In this document: in pieces, positions 35,317-47,200 of the stretch | Layout: each line of letters opens with the position of its first letter | Numbering within the stretch: the first letter of the stretch is position 1 | Assembly (NCBI GenBank): GCA_037013685.1 | Contig: CM072904.1 | Span: forward strand, 248,001 to 312,000 | From: Acridotheres tristis | Lineage: Eukaryota > Chordata > Aves > Passeriformes > Sturnidae | DNA: 64,000 nucleotides | Reading direction: 5' to 3' | Notes under the pieces: model-generated | The model's input: only the letters and a program-made list of their open reading frames with translations | The model's database searches: none | Told to the model about the DNA's origin: nothing | Made by a program: the position numbers and the translations under genes

Positions 35317-37391
35317 CTAAGCAGCATCTGCCATGCATTTGTCTGCAGGAGGAAGAAACAGGGAGATCAGCTCCTCTGGGGGCTGTAGGACCTCAGCCCC
35401 CCTGAGGGATCCTGAATGGGGCCATGGCTGGCCCCATGCTGGCCCCACAGAGAGGCAGAGGTAAGCCAGGGGGTCTCCTTCTCAGTCCCTATTCCCTGCC
35501 ACCATCCCTGTGCTCCCAACCTCACCCGTCTGGGGCAGGATGAGGATCTCGTCATCTGTCAGGCCCTGCTCCTTGGAGAACTGGGTGAACATCTCCAGGC
35601 GCTCAGGACTCAGCTCCTTTGTTCGGCCTGCAGCCAAGAGCAGGGTGAGAGGCAGTCCCCCCCATACCCACCAGCACAGGGGCACAGGCACCCCAGCAAG
35701 GGAGTCCCAACCCAGCCATCATTCCCCCAAGGTCACTCTAGCTTGGGAAATGACCCTAACCACGCCCTTCTCCCATGGGAAAGACAGAATCCTGGGGGTG
35801 TAGACAGCGTGGGAGTCTCGGGGCAGACATACTGTAGAGCAGCACCATGGTGGAGGAACCAGTGTCCTTGGAGATCTGGGTGGCCACCAAGGCGTACTCG
35901 TCGTAGTTGGTCTCCACCACATGGATGTTGTGCTTGCTGCCCCACCCTGTGAGGGACATGGAGCACAGCTCAGCCCTGAGCTCCAAATCAGTCCCAAGGC
36001 AGGAGCAGGGGCAGCAGGACTGTGATCATGTCTGGGGCTGCCCCAAGGAAGCTGGGCACTCACGTGGGCTGGTGTAGCTGAACCGCCCTGGCTGCTCTGT
36101 CTTGGTGTAAAGACTGTTCCTCGTCACGCACTGGTCACCCCTGGGGAGTACAGCAGCAGGGGATGCACCAGTGGCCACCCCCAGTACCCTCTCCCCACTC
36201 ATCCCCTCCCCATGCCCCATACTTGGGGTAGGTGGAGGTAACTTCCAGGTTTCCCTCTGCGGTGGCAGAGATGATGGTGGTGCACATCTTCATCAGGTGC
36301 CTCTTCTCCTTGAACCAGTTAGAGTTGGAGGCCAGGCCGATGCTGTACCATCTCCCTGTGAGCTGCACACAAACTCCATTCAGCCCCAGCTGGGCACAGA
36401 CCCTGTCTCACCCCTCAGCCCCCACTAGCCCCAGCCCAGGCCATGTCCCTCTTCCGTGGCAGCCCATTCCCTGCAGCAGGACAGCGTCCCAGGGTCCTCA
36501 TTTCACAGGGAGCTGCTACAGCTCTTGGCAACCACAAAACCCAGAAACAAGGAAATCCGTTTCATGACATGCCCTTCACTGCCCTTAGGTATTTCCTTCC
36601 TCTTCTCCCCAAGCCCAGGGAGTGTGACAGGACTGCCTGGCTCTGAGATACCATTCCCATCCATCTGGGGGGTGTGAGGAGGGGTCAGGACACTGGATCC
36701 AGCATGGCTCATTCCAGTCCAGTGTATGAAGCGAGCAGTGTGATGCCCCTGAGGGGAACTGCCAGCCTTGGAAAGGAGCTGTGCTGGGATCACCCTTGCA
36801 GCACATCCCAAACCCCTGTCCTTGCAGGAAGTGCCTCCCTCCATCCCCATCACCTCCCTGGGGTGGCTTTGTCCCCCAGGACTTTTCCAAGGGAGGAGGG
36901 ATGTAGGGGATACCCCAGCACAGGAGCCCTTGTTTTTCTGTGGCCCTGGGCTGGGATCGTTGTTGGGGAGGGATTCTCATGGCCCAGACTGAGATTGCAT
37001 TTCTCACTCTCCCCTGTTAAGATCCCTGTGCATCCACACCCACCCCACAACACAGCTCAGACCCATGCCTGACCCAGGGTCCTGCCTCACAGGCTGGAGC
37101 CTGGATGCTGGATCCCTTCCAGAACCACCAAACCCAGGTGCTGGGGGGTCCCCAGGCTGGGGGGCTGCATGTGCACCAGTGCGAGCCTGGCCCCCCATCC
37201 ACCTGCACCACCCTCTCCTCACATTTTCAGGGCAAGGATCCCCCAAAACACCCCAAACCTCCACAGAGATTATGCCAGTCGGCCTGAGTCACCTTGTCCT
37301 GCTGGAAGTCAGCTTGGACAGGAATGCTGTCCTGCGCGTGCAGTGTCCCGAGCAGGGCCAGCCCCAGGATGCTGAGCAGTGTGGCTTGCAT
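35317..37391 (-). CDS. PTGDS: Lipocalin-type prostaglandin D2 synthase (PTGDS)
   Basis: A secreted lipocalin that isomerises prostaglandin H2 to prostaglandin D2 and carries small lipophilic ligands. Six coding exons are 37391-37293, 36362-36223, 36140-36064, 35946-35833, 35627-35526 and 35342-35317, giving 185 residues. The signal peptide ends near LHA/QDS (residue 18). GRW (36-38) is the first lipocalin motif. LMKMC places Cys60 at the catalytic cysteine position (human Cys65). C84 and C180 are the disulfide pair. [21 protein letters not shown] and LPQTDKCM are typical of PTGDS; TDY is TNY here. The sequons of the two human N-glycosylation sites are not present at the matching positions (SNSNW and GNLEVTST). 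Stop TAG is immediately followed by a GTGAGT donor leading to an untranslated exon. Identity is strong because of the cysteine and the flanking gene order. Confidence 0.9.
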
Positions 37392-37462
37392 GGCAAAGCC
37401 GAGCTGAGCCGAGCTGAGAGCTGGAGGCAGAGCGCTGCTGTGCTGGAGAGTTTGTCGAGCCC

Positions 37463-37471
37463 CTATTTATG
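37463..37471 (-). promoter_or_regulatory. TATA-like box of PTGDS
   Basis: The minus strand has CATAAATAG about 75 bp upstream of the start codon at 37391. The intervening sequence holds tandem gagctgagcc copies (37401-37419). Confidence 0.6.
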
Positions 37472-37479
37472 GGCAGGCG

Positions 37480-39950
37480 TTGCGGCGGCCCCCGGGGAGC
37501 CAGCCCTGCCTCCCCCCTTGCCGTTATGCAAGCTGGAGCAGGACAGAGCACTGAAGCCAAAGGGCAGGCGGGGGATCCTGTGAATGCTTCCCTCCTGTTG
37601 ATACGACATATTTGCTCCAGGGTGCCAAACTGCTCTGCAGTGAAAACAGCCAGCGACCCGCGCAGTGGCTGCCCTGCCCCCAGTGCTGCTGGGCTGGGGT
37701 GGCAAGCAGCCCACGGAGAGGGGCCAGCGCTGCCCTATCCACACAGGGTGGCCTCACTCGGACCCAGAGTGGGGTTTCAGTGAGATGGAGGAAATGGCCA
37801 GTGCCTGCCAGGTTCCAACCCAACCAAAAGGACTTGACACCTGCATGTGCTCCTGTGGGACCCCCTGCTTTGCCCTGACTCAAGTCCCTGCACCACCCAA
37901 GGACGTATCTCTGCTGGCCCCAGTACCCTCGGGGTGTGCCCCACTGGTGAGCCGGGGAGCCCATGTTCAGCTCTCTGGGGACCAGCATGCAGCCAGACGC
38001 ACCCTAGAACTTGACACCCCAGTCACCCCACCACCCTGCACCCTTTGCTAAGAGGGGCTGGAGACGCCCTCCCCCTTGATTTGGGGTCACCAGCGGGTAC
38101 GAAGATGCCCCCCTCAATCTGGGGACGCCCCTGCAGGGTGAGAGCAGGGTATGCATGCTGGGTGCCAGCAGCAACGCCCACGGGTCTGGCAGGGTTTGGG
38201 CTGGGCTGGCCACGTTGGGCAGAGCCCCAGCCCCGCGGCACAGCCCTGCCAAGGTGCTTTACGTAACGAGCATGTTTTCAGAACAGCTGTTTTTCCCCTG
38301 GCAGCCCCCCCTGCACATTCCCTTCCCCGCGCCCCGCTGCGAGGCCGACCTGCCCTGCGCGCCCCGCGCCTGTCCGGCCTTGCGGATTTATGAAAACAAA
38401 ACAAAAGCTGAGCCAGGCAGGACTGGACATCACGAGACCCAGGCTGGGGCTCCGCATGCTGGGCTGGGGCTTAGTCTTCGCCGGAGCTCACCCTCAGGGT
38501 GCCGGGGGAGCTCTCTCCATCAGGCACAGAGGCAGGGAGCACCCGGGGTGTCACTGTCACCTGGCACTGCTGGCAGGAACACAAAGTCCCCCCTGCTGCC
38601 AGGTACCCCCAGCTCCCTGCCCAGGTGCCAGGAGGGGGTGCCCGATGGATGCCCCGGTGGTGCCCGGCTCTCCTGGGGGTGGCAAAGCTGGGAGCCAGCC
38701 CAAGACCTGGGTGGCAAAACTGGTGGAAGCTCAGGAGTATGGGAGCACTGGGGGGCATAGAGGGTCACCAACGGTGGCAAGGGGCAGAAGGAGCAGGGCT
38801 AGGGGCAGGACGAGGTATGTGGGCTGTGGGTGCTCACGGCAGCTGGACATAGAGCCTTGGGCATAAGGTGGGTGTTTGCACCCAGAAATGATTTAGCCCC
38901 AACGACGGATGGGCTGAGCCGGGATGAAAGGTGTGGGAAATCCTTGGGGACCAGCCCAGCTCCCCGGGGCTCTCCCCTTGCTCCCTTATCCCCCTGCCAG
39001 GTGCAGCCACTTCGGGGTGCAGGTAAAATGAGCTGGATCCAGCAGCTCGGGGGGCGGCCGGGCTGGACACGGCTGCCCCGCACGTAGGTGGGAACAGGGA
39101 CTGTCTCCGGACACATCACGTGGCTTCCCTTACATAATTCCCGATAAACAACATGTGTTACCAGTTCCCGCTAGGATTGCAAAATGCCGGTGCTGGGGAC
39201 AGAGGGCTGCTCCCCGCCCCGGGGGCTGCGGGGGGGGAGGCAGAAGGGGCCCCGCACTTCCCTGCTGTCGGGCCGCTCCCTGTCCCCTCCTGAAGCCAGT
39301 GGCAGTGGCTACCGCTTGACTGCAATGGGTGGCAGGATGGCCTCGGCCAGGCTCCACACACAGGGAGGAGGAGTCCGATGAGGGGCTGCAGCATTAACCC
39401 TGGGGTCTCCCGTAGTGGAAGACCCTGCAGCCCCCCCAATCCCCTGCCTGTCTCTCTGAGAGGTGGTGGCTGTGCGGCCAGGAGTCCAGCGTGGTCAGCA
39501 GCCCCTCGGGAAACAAACTCCGCAGGGCTGGGGTAGGGGAACGGGTTCTTTGCTGACCCTGGAGATGGGAAGCAGGACTGTGGGACTAAGATTTTCTTTC
39601 CTGGGATCCCTCAGTGATCTCCCAGCTTGTTAGGGGAAAAAGCAGATACTGTGCTCTCCCCAGTGGCCCTAAGTCCATGCCCCCTGTGGCCCCAGGCACG
39701 GTGCTGTTCCCCTCAGTTGCCCCTGCCAGCTGGACCACAGGCACCACCACAATTCTGCCCCACTGTGCCATGGCTGGGGAAGGCTCAGAGAGAAGATGGC
39801 AGGAGTCTGCATGGAAGGGGGCTGCACAGCCCCCTAACACCCCCTCAGCATGCTCCAGCCAGGAGCACATGTCCAAGGCACTGGCAGCCCATACTGGAAG
39901 CAGTGCTGGCCTGGCCGGGGCAGACCAAGAGGTGACTATCCTGTACACAA
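37480..39950. other. Intergenic: PTGDS to C8G
   Basis: In human LCN12 lies between PTGDS and C8G. No lipocalin exon was found on either strand here. The region is GC-rich, with CpG-dense patches at about 38300-38390 and 39040-39090. No repeats of note and no recognised gene were seen. Confidence 0.5.
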
Positions 39951-39966
39951 GCTCTTCTCTGAGACA

Positions 39967-39972
39967 TTTATT
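39967..39972 (-). other. C8G polyadenylation signal
   Basis: AATAAA on the minus strand (plus-strand tttatt), about 250 bp downstream of the C8G stop codon. Confidence 0.75.
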
Positions 39973-40218
39973 GGGGTGTTGCTGGCTGCTGCAGGAGAAT
40001 GGGGCATAGAGCAGAGAGGGAACACAAGTTGGGAGGCACAGGCCAAGGATAGACGCAGCTGCCAGCACAGCTGGAGGGGCTGAGGAGCCCCAGGGCTGGC
40101 TCCAGAGCTGTGGAGCAGCAGTGGGAGCTGACGAAAGTGTGGCTCAGATCTGTGTGGCCAGTCGGCAGCTGGCTGAGGTGAGGTGAGCTCTGGGACACCC
40201 TGGCAACTTCATCTGCAG

Positions 40219-43200
40219 CTACAGCTTCATTTCTGGAATGAAGAGAAGTGCTGAGGGGCTGGGGGCGGGTGTGTCCAAGCCCAGCATCAGGGCTGGAGAC
40301 CTACCTCTACCTCCCCAAGCACCAATGACAAGTGATGGAGTTGTCCCTAGGGACCCCAGCCTTCACCCGAGGGTGCCCCGTGGCAGGACATCTCATCCCA
40401 GACCACCCTTCACTCCAGGAAACATCAACATAGATCCATCCCTCATGTGGGGGGTAAGTGGGGTTTACTTTGCCAGGATGTACCTGATGCCCATCCTGAG
40501 TGACAGTTTGCCACACAAGAGCACAGACTCTGTTATGAGGAATGGTCTGGCACAGGAGAGGCTGTGCCGTCCCACACTCCTGGGGCGGGACCACAGAGCC
40601 ACGGTAGAGTGTGGATCTGGCCCAGTGTGCCCAGCTCACTGCCAGGACAGGGACACTCAACTGGTGCCCAGTGTGGGACCAAGCCTAGCACATGGGTGCA
40701 CCCAGTGCATCACCCCACATTGCCAACTCACCATCGAGGATGTGAAACTCATCTGGAGAGTCACAAAACCCTGCAAGAGACAGAGCCAGGGGGGATCACC
40801 TTGTCTAAGACCTTGCACCCTCCAGCCCCTGCACCCCCAGGACATTGCAGGGCACAGCCCCATCTTTGTCCCTGGGGTGACCGGAGCATTGGGACAGAAC
40901 CCACATGGGTCTCCCTGAGGACTGTGTGCCACCCACCGTAGGTGGGGAAGTGGTAAAGCACATCCTCACTCAGACCCACAGCCCTGACACGCTGCTCAAA
41001 CTTGTCCATGATGGCGTCACTGACCACGCTGGTCCGTCCTGCACATGGGGAGATGCCATTAGTGGCCTCAGGCCCTACCTGGCCCTGGCCCAAAGCCCCC
41101 CATGACCCTACACAAGGCTCAGGGCCTAGGGGGCTTTCAGCTCAGAGGAGTGGGTTCCCAGTTTTCCTCTTACCTGCTCCCCCACAGCATCTGGGGACAA
41201 ATCTCCAGCTGGGAATGACCCCCATTCCCACGCTGGGTCCTCCAAGGCTTCAGCTGGCCTCTCCTGAGTCCAGCAAAGGCTTCCCACCCCTGCCCTTCAC
41301 CTGTCTTGAGGCCCCAAGCCCCAACCTACCAAAGAGCTTAACAGAGATGCTGCGGCCCTTCTGGTAATAGAGGATGACGAAGCTGCTGGCATCAGCCTCA
41401 CCCACCACCACATCCACCTTACTGCTTTTCCTATGGCCTGGGAAGGACGAAAGAATAGTCCAGTTAGTCCCAGTCAATCCTGGTTAGCCCCAGCATCATC
41501 CAGGGCCTTCATTTCACCACAAGCCAGGCGTACATGGGGTGAAAATCAGTGCCACAGGCACCAGCCCATGGTATCACCCGTGATAGCATCCGGCACTTAG
41601 GGCCTCAAGACTTAAAATACTGGGAGTGCACTGGGAAGAGGGACGTTGGTACCAAAACCCTGCTGAGAGCAGGACTGGGGGGCTCCACCAACCTCCTGCC
41701 ACCCCAGACCAGTCTCCCTCACCCTTCAGCAGGAAGCGTCCAGGGGCCTGGGCGGGAAGGTAGTGCTGCCTGATTTCCCAGCACATCCTGTCCCTGCATG
41801 GGGAGAGAAAGAGAAAATGTCAGTACAGGCAGTGGAGAATCTTCCCTGCCCACCCCGCCTGCCAAGGCACACACACTGTCTGGTTCCTTGGGACTTTGTT
41901 TTCTCCCTGGGGAAAGATGTACCAGAACACCGGGGAGACATTGTGAGAGATGCTGAGCCCAAGAGGTCAGGACCTCAGGGCCCACCAGGCTGGGGAAGTG
42001 CTCACAGATGTGCTAAAAGTCCTCATCCTCAGATATGCTGCTCCTGGGATAGTCCCAAGAGCCAGTCCTGGGCTGGGCAGCCATGGAGCCACCACATGCC
42101 TTAGTTTTGCCATCCTGGCTGTCCTCACACTGACTAGCCTGGGCACACCCAGCCCAGCCTGGGCTAGTGGCCACACAGGTGGCAGAGTGCCCATCATGGC
42201 CAGGGTGCCCATCGTGGCCAAGGCTTCTACTACAAAACTTCCTGGAGGGTATCCCACCCACACCCAGCTCTGGGGCAGCTCTGTCCTCTTTGGAGTCCTC
42301 ATGCCAGGGCACTGGCACTGTTCTGACCTGCCTGATCCTTGTCCCTGCCCACAGCCACTACGCCCAGCATCACTCACAGCTTCCTGAAGGTGCTGACGGC
42401 CAAGCTCTGCCCATCCAGGACGGTGATTGTCATCGTCGTGGCCTCCATCTGGTGGCTGTGCTCTGCCAGGTAGCTGCAGCGGGAGGCCATGCTGACCAGG
42501 AACCACTGCCCTGAGAGCTGCATGGCACAGGGGTGGCACAGAGCCACAAGCCTGAGGTGCCACCACTCAACCACCCTGAGCACCCTCCTTCCCTTCACTT
42601 GGCACCTCTGCCCACAGCCTGTCCCTTGGGGTGCCTACAGGGCACAACTGCCCTTCTTCAGGTGCTGGTAGGTGGGATAGCAGGGCAGAAGGAGTCTGAC
42701 ATGGGGACAGGCTAGAGATGTGTAGGGGACGTCCTATGGCTCACACTGCCCACAGCACTGCGGGCACCCCAATGCCACAACGGGTATGTGCCAGGCATCA
42801 CTTTATACTGCAGCCCCAGCTCGGCCCCATCAGCAGAGCCCTGAGCTCAACCCAAGCCCCAGAGTGAGGGTGGCTGCACTGGCCCTGCGGCAGCTCCAGA
42901 TGGATGAGGACGGGGGTCCCTGTGAGGCTCCAGCCCCTGCACTTGCTCTGTGGACACACCTGCAGGCAGCGCTGGGGCTGAGCTGAGCTCTGCCAGCCTT
43001 GGCTGTGTTGTGTGTGGGGAGCACCGAGGGGCTCGGGTTTGGGCATGGGTTGGGGAGGACAGTGGGGATCAGCCCCTGAGAAGGACACGGGACGGGCTGC
43101 AAGGGTGGGCCCGGGGGAGAAGGGCACAGGGGGTCAGCGCTGGACGAGGATAGGGGAGGATGGGCTGCAAAGCCGGGTCTGGCGGGGGGCACACCGGGGG

Positions 43201-43445
43201 TCAGCCCTGTAGGGCACACGGAACAGAAGCCACCGAGACTCCCTGCAGCCCACCCAAGTGCGGGGTCAGTGGATGCCCACAGACCCCTCTGCTCAACCCC
43301 TCACCTGGTGGAGGCTGAGCCCCTCCTGAGTCGCCACCTTCTCCAGCGCACTCTGGGGTGGGGGCGGCCGCCGTCTCTGCGTCGCCCTCTGCCCCCACGC
43401 CGTAAGGAGCAGCCCGAGGAGCAGAAGAGTGCGCAGGGCCGCCAT
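40219..43445 (-). CDS. C8G: Complement component C8 gamma chain (C8G)
   Basis: This is the lipocalin subunit of complement C8, disulfide-linked to C8 alpha in the membrane attack complex and secreted into plasma. Seven coding exons are 43445-43305, 42517-42378, 41793-41723, 41437-41330, 41038-40937, 40770-40732 and 40232-40219, giving 204 residues (human 202). The signal peptide ends near TAWG/QRA (residue 18), followed by a basic, Pro-rich N-terminus. GQW (50-52) is the first lipocalin motif. C61 in SRC matches the human Cys that bonds to C8 alpha. C98 and C190 form the fold disulfide. LAVSTFRKL, EATT and FEQRV match human C8G closely in my recollection. The TDY motif is replaced by EADA (131-134). 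Unlike its three neighbours, the C-terminus is split by an extra intron, and the last coding exon encodes only the end of the chain (E)MKL. The gene is head-to-head with FBXW5. Confidence 0.93.
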
Positions 43446-44200
43446 GTGCCGGTGTGCGAGGCCAGCGCTGCCTGGAAGCGGCGGGGCCAGACGGGCACGG
43501 CCGGCAGCCAGGAGCCCTCGTGGGGCTGGACGGGGTCATCGCCGGGGTCAGCGCCGGGCTGCGCTGGAGCCCAGTGAGAGGGCCCGGACAGGGCCGGGGG
43601 TTGAGGAGGGGCCGGGGCGGGGCCTGCTTGCAAAGGGGCGTGGCCTAATGGGGCATGGGTGTGTCATATAGGTGTAGTATATTGTGGTCCCTGAGGGGCG
43701 TGGTCGGACCGGGCGGGGCGGGGCAGCGCTGCCGGTGCAGGGGCGCTCGTGAGCGATCGCGCCGCGCTCGGCTCGCTGCGCCTGGCAGGCTGCGGGGTGC
43801 TCTGTGCTCGAGCCGTCAGGCCTGCAGCCAGACGCGCCCGGTGATTGGCCGGCGGGGCAGCGCCGGGAGCGCCGGCCGGAAGTGGCGCGGCGGGGCGGGG
43901 GCAGCAGATGCGCCGAGGTGCGGGGGGGCAGCAGGGACGCCGGGCACGGCACGGCACGGGGGGAACGCTGGGCACAGCATGGGGGGAACACCGGTCATGG
44001 GGGACCCCGGGGAAACCGGGCACGGCACAGGGGGACACCGGCCATGGGGGGCACCAAGGCACCGGGCATCAGGCACGGCACGAAGGGAGAGCAGCGGGCA
44101 AGGCTCGTGGGGGGCCGTGGACCCTGGGCGGGTGGGAGTCCCCGGTCCGGGCCTGACACCAGCACCTCGCTCGGTTCCAGGTGCGGCGGCAGAATGACAC
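43446..44200. promoter_or_regulatory. Shared CpG-island promoter region, C8G (-) / FBXW5 (+)
   Basis: Only 756 bp separate the two start codons. The region is very CpG-rich, with GC boxes (ggggcggggc) around 43610-43625 and 43710-43730 and an ETS-type ccggaagtg at 43875-43883. A noncoding first exon of FBXW5 probably ends near 43917 at gccgag/gtgcgg; its coding exon opens after the acceptor ttccag at 44175-44180. A bidirectional promoter is likely but the transcription starts are inferred. Confidence 0.6.
43935..44095. repeat. Degenerate minisatellite, about 25-30-bp unit, FBXW5 5' intron
   Basis: About five imperfect units built on ggcacggcacrggggga / acaccgg(c/t)catgggg follow one another here. 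They are GC-rich with G-runs and probably lie in the intron between the noncoding and first coding exon of FBXW5. Confidence 0.6.
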
Positions 44201-44201
44201 G

Positions 44202-47200
44202 ATGGACGCGGGCTGCCCCCGGCTCCCAGACACCGTCCTGTTCGAGATCTTTCTGTACCTGGACCACACCGACGTGCTCTCGGTGGGGCTCGTCTGCCAG
44301 CAATGGCGCGCCGTGGCCCGCGACGAATTCCTGTGGAAGGAGCTTTTCTACCGCTACTACCGCGTGTCCCGGGATGTGCCGCGGCACCCAGGTGCGCTCC
44401 GGGGCGCGGGGCTGATCCCGGGGGGCCCCACCTGCCGTGAGCCCGGGATGGAGACTGCGCTCCCCCTGCTCTGCCCTCTGCCCGCCGCTGTCGGGGTGGT
44501 GGAACCCTTGAACCGCGTCGCCTCAGCTGTGTTACAGTGTCAGGGGCTGAGATGTGCACGGGGAGGGCTCTGGATCTGCCCAGACCCTTCAGAAACGGGG
44601 GTCAAAGGGCTTAAAATGCTTTGCCTTTCCCTTCTTTTAACGGAAAGGAGGTTTCTGAGCTCTCTAGCAAGGTGCTCTCTGTAGCTGCTGTCCAGGGATA
44701 TCCTGGGTGTCATAGTGAGTCACCACATGCTGCTGCATCTCAGCCTGTATGGGATCTGTGGAATCACTGCTGGCTTGGCCTTTCTGGAACTTGGCAGCCC
44801 CTCTAATGCAGCTCTTCTCCAGCTGGACTAGGCACTGCCACAAGCACCATTGGCTGCTCCGAGGGTTCCAAGGGCCGGGCTTTGCAGGGACACCTGTGCC
44901 TCTCTGGAGGATGTATGGCCCTGTGACAGCACTGGGGTCATGTGCTGAGTCAGCAGCTGCCCTACGGCACCAAGGCAGGTTGGACTTGATCTGGGCTCAC
45001 AGCAGAAGCTGACAGAGCCTGGCAGGGCTGTGCCTGGCCAAGCTGTCAGAAGGCTTGGGGGTGGCAGTTGTGTGATCACACCTCTGCTCCCTGCTGAGCT
45101 TCCACTGCTGGAAGCAGTTTGGTGCAGTTTGGAAGGATGACCCAGCTCTGTCACACCAGCTGGGACCTGGCAGCAGGAGCCCTTGCTGCCCAGGGGGGTT
45201 TCCCTCCAAGCAGCCCATTCCCAGTGTGTTGCAGGGCGCGGGAGGGCTGTGCGGGGGGCCCCTAGCTGTGGCTGAGGGAATTGATCCTGTCTTGTGAGTT
45301 GCAGTGGCTACAGAAGGACAGGAAGAAATGCCAAGGCTCAGGCAATGGCAGCTGATCTCCTTGCAGCAGGAACACCACTGCAGAAGGGCTCTGGGAGGAG
45401 GTGGATGTCAATGGGATTCCTCCAGGCTGTGTGACCTTGCTCTTGAAGACCCTGTGAGCCCTATGGGGCTGATGGTGTTCTCCTTAGGGTTTTTCTGAAG
45501 CCTTTTGACCGGGCTCATTCCCTCCCTGCCTCCTGGAGCTGCTTAGTCAGCTGCCAGCCCTGTTCTTGAGCACTAATTAGGATCAAGCAGCTGGTGTAGC
45601 TCAGTAACGTATTCAAGCACCTCCCTGGCTGCTGGAACTGTGGGCACCCTGCACAAAGCAGCAGGACAGGGACAGCTGGCAGGCATGGGCAGGGAGCTGG
45701 AGCATGAGTTTGGGGAATACCTCTGCCAGCCTGGCTGCCCTGGGCAGCCCCATGGTTAGAGGAATGGTATCCAGTGGGTCTGTAAGATGAAATGTTAGGT
45801 TTGCTTGGCCAAATGGGGCCTGCCCAGACTTTTCCTAGCCAGATGGGCTGAGACCAGGAGGTTCAGAGGGGGTTGAAGCCCAGCCTTGAGCAGCAATGGG
45901 ACGTTCTGGCAGCAAGCTGGTCCCTGCCTGCAGAAGCAGGTGCCTCCCGGGCTGCAGTGTGTTCCAAAAAATGTTTCAGTCCTGTTCAGTGTCACTAGGA
46001 AGGTTGGCCCTTATCCATATAGATGTCTAATCCTCTTTGCTTCTCTGGGATTTGCTGCTACAAGAAATCTGTAGGCTTCCTGGCTAGGCCCTTCATTAAG
46101 AATCTTCTTTATTTGTCTTTTATTGTCCATCAGTAAGACTCCTGTGTGTATGCCCCAGGTTGTGCTCAGCACACTGTGCCCAGCTTCTGTTCTTCTCTCA
46201 TTTTTTCAAGTCTCTTACCTCATGGAGATGTTTTTTCCTGGCCCCAGACCCTGTCTTAATTCTGTGTTAGACAAGACAGCGATAATCAGGGTATGGCAAG
46301 GAGCAGTTTTCCAGCTTCTCTCTTGTCTCACCTGGTTGATTTGGTTTTGCTGGAGCATGTGTTCCTTCTTAGGACTGTTTTGTCCTGAGCAAGCTTTTGG
46401 TCTGACAGGCAATGCCTCTGCCTGGGCTGTTCCAGCAGAGGCTGTGCTGCTTTGGAAAGCAGAGGTGTGGTATGGAGTTGTGTGTGTACTGTAAGAAAGG
46501 AGTGTTGTGTGTGGGAGTAGGGAAGCTGCTGAGGGGCTGGTAGCTGAGCTGCAGCCCTGGGTTGGTGCCCCAGCAGAGCTCCTGGCCTTGCTCCACAGAA
46601 GCCAGGACTGGTTTATTAAATCCTAATGCCATGTTTAGCCTAGCTCTGCATCCCTCCACTCACACTCCTGTCTTGTGTCCCTGCTCTGTGCTGCAGGTGC
46701 TGTCTCCTGGTACGATGAGTTCCAGAGGCTCTACGACACCATCCCTTGCGTGGAGGTGCAGGCCCTGAAGGAGCATAATGACCAAGTTTTGCACCTGAGC
46801 TTCTCCCACTCTGGCTGCCTGTTTGCATCATGCTCCAAAGACTGCACGGTCAAGGTAAAGTGGTAGGTGCCCTGCCCAGCCCTTGTAGCCTTCGTCCAGT
46901 GGGGCTTAGCCTTGAGAGCAGCCTTTGGGAAGTCTGTAGAGAAGTTTGACCAGATGTCCCTGGACTTGGGCTGGTTCCTGCCCAAGCTGTCTTCTAAGCT
47001 ATAGAACTAATGACTCTTGTAGATGTAGCCTTGAGGGCTGTGGATTCCAGCTCCAGCCTGAGTGTATGTGGAGGTGGCTGCGGTGCTTTGCTTTCTAGGT
47101 GCCCTGTTGTGCCCTGGGTCTGTTGAAGACTGGGGAGATAATGATCCACTGCAGAGGATCATGTCTTGCCTGCATGGTTGTCCTGGGAGGAATCTGTCCG

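Noticed and set aside
37480..39950. Possible LCN12 between PTGDS and C8G, as in human
   Set aside because: No exon with a GxW motif or the 140/102-bp exon pattern was found on either strand.
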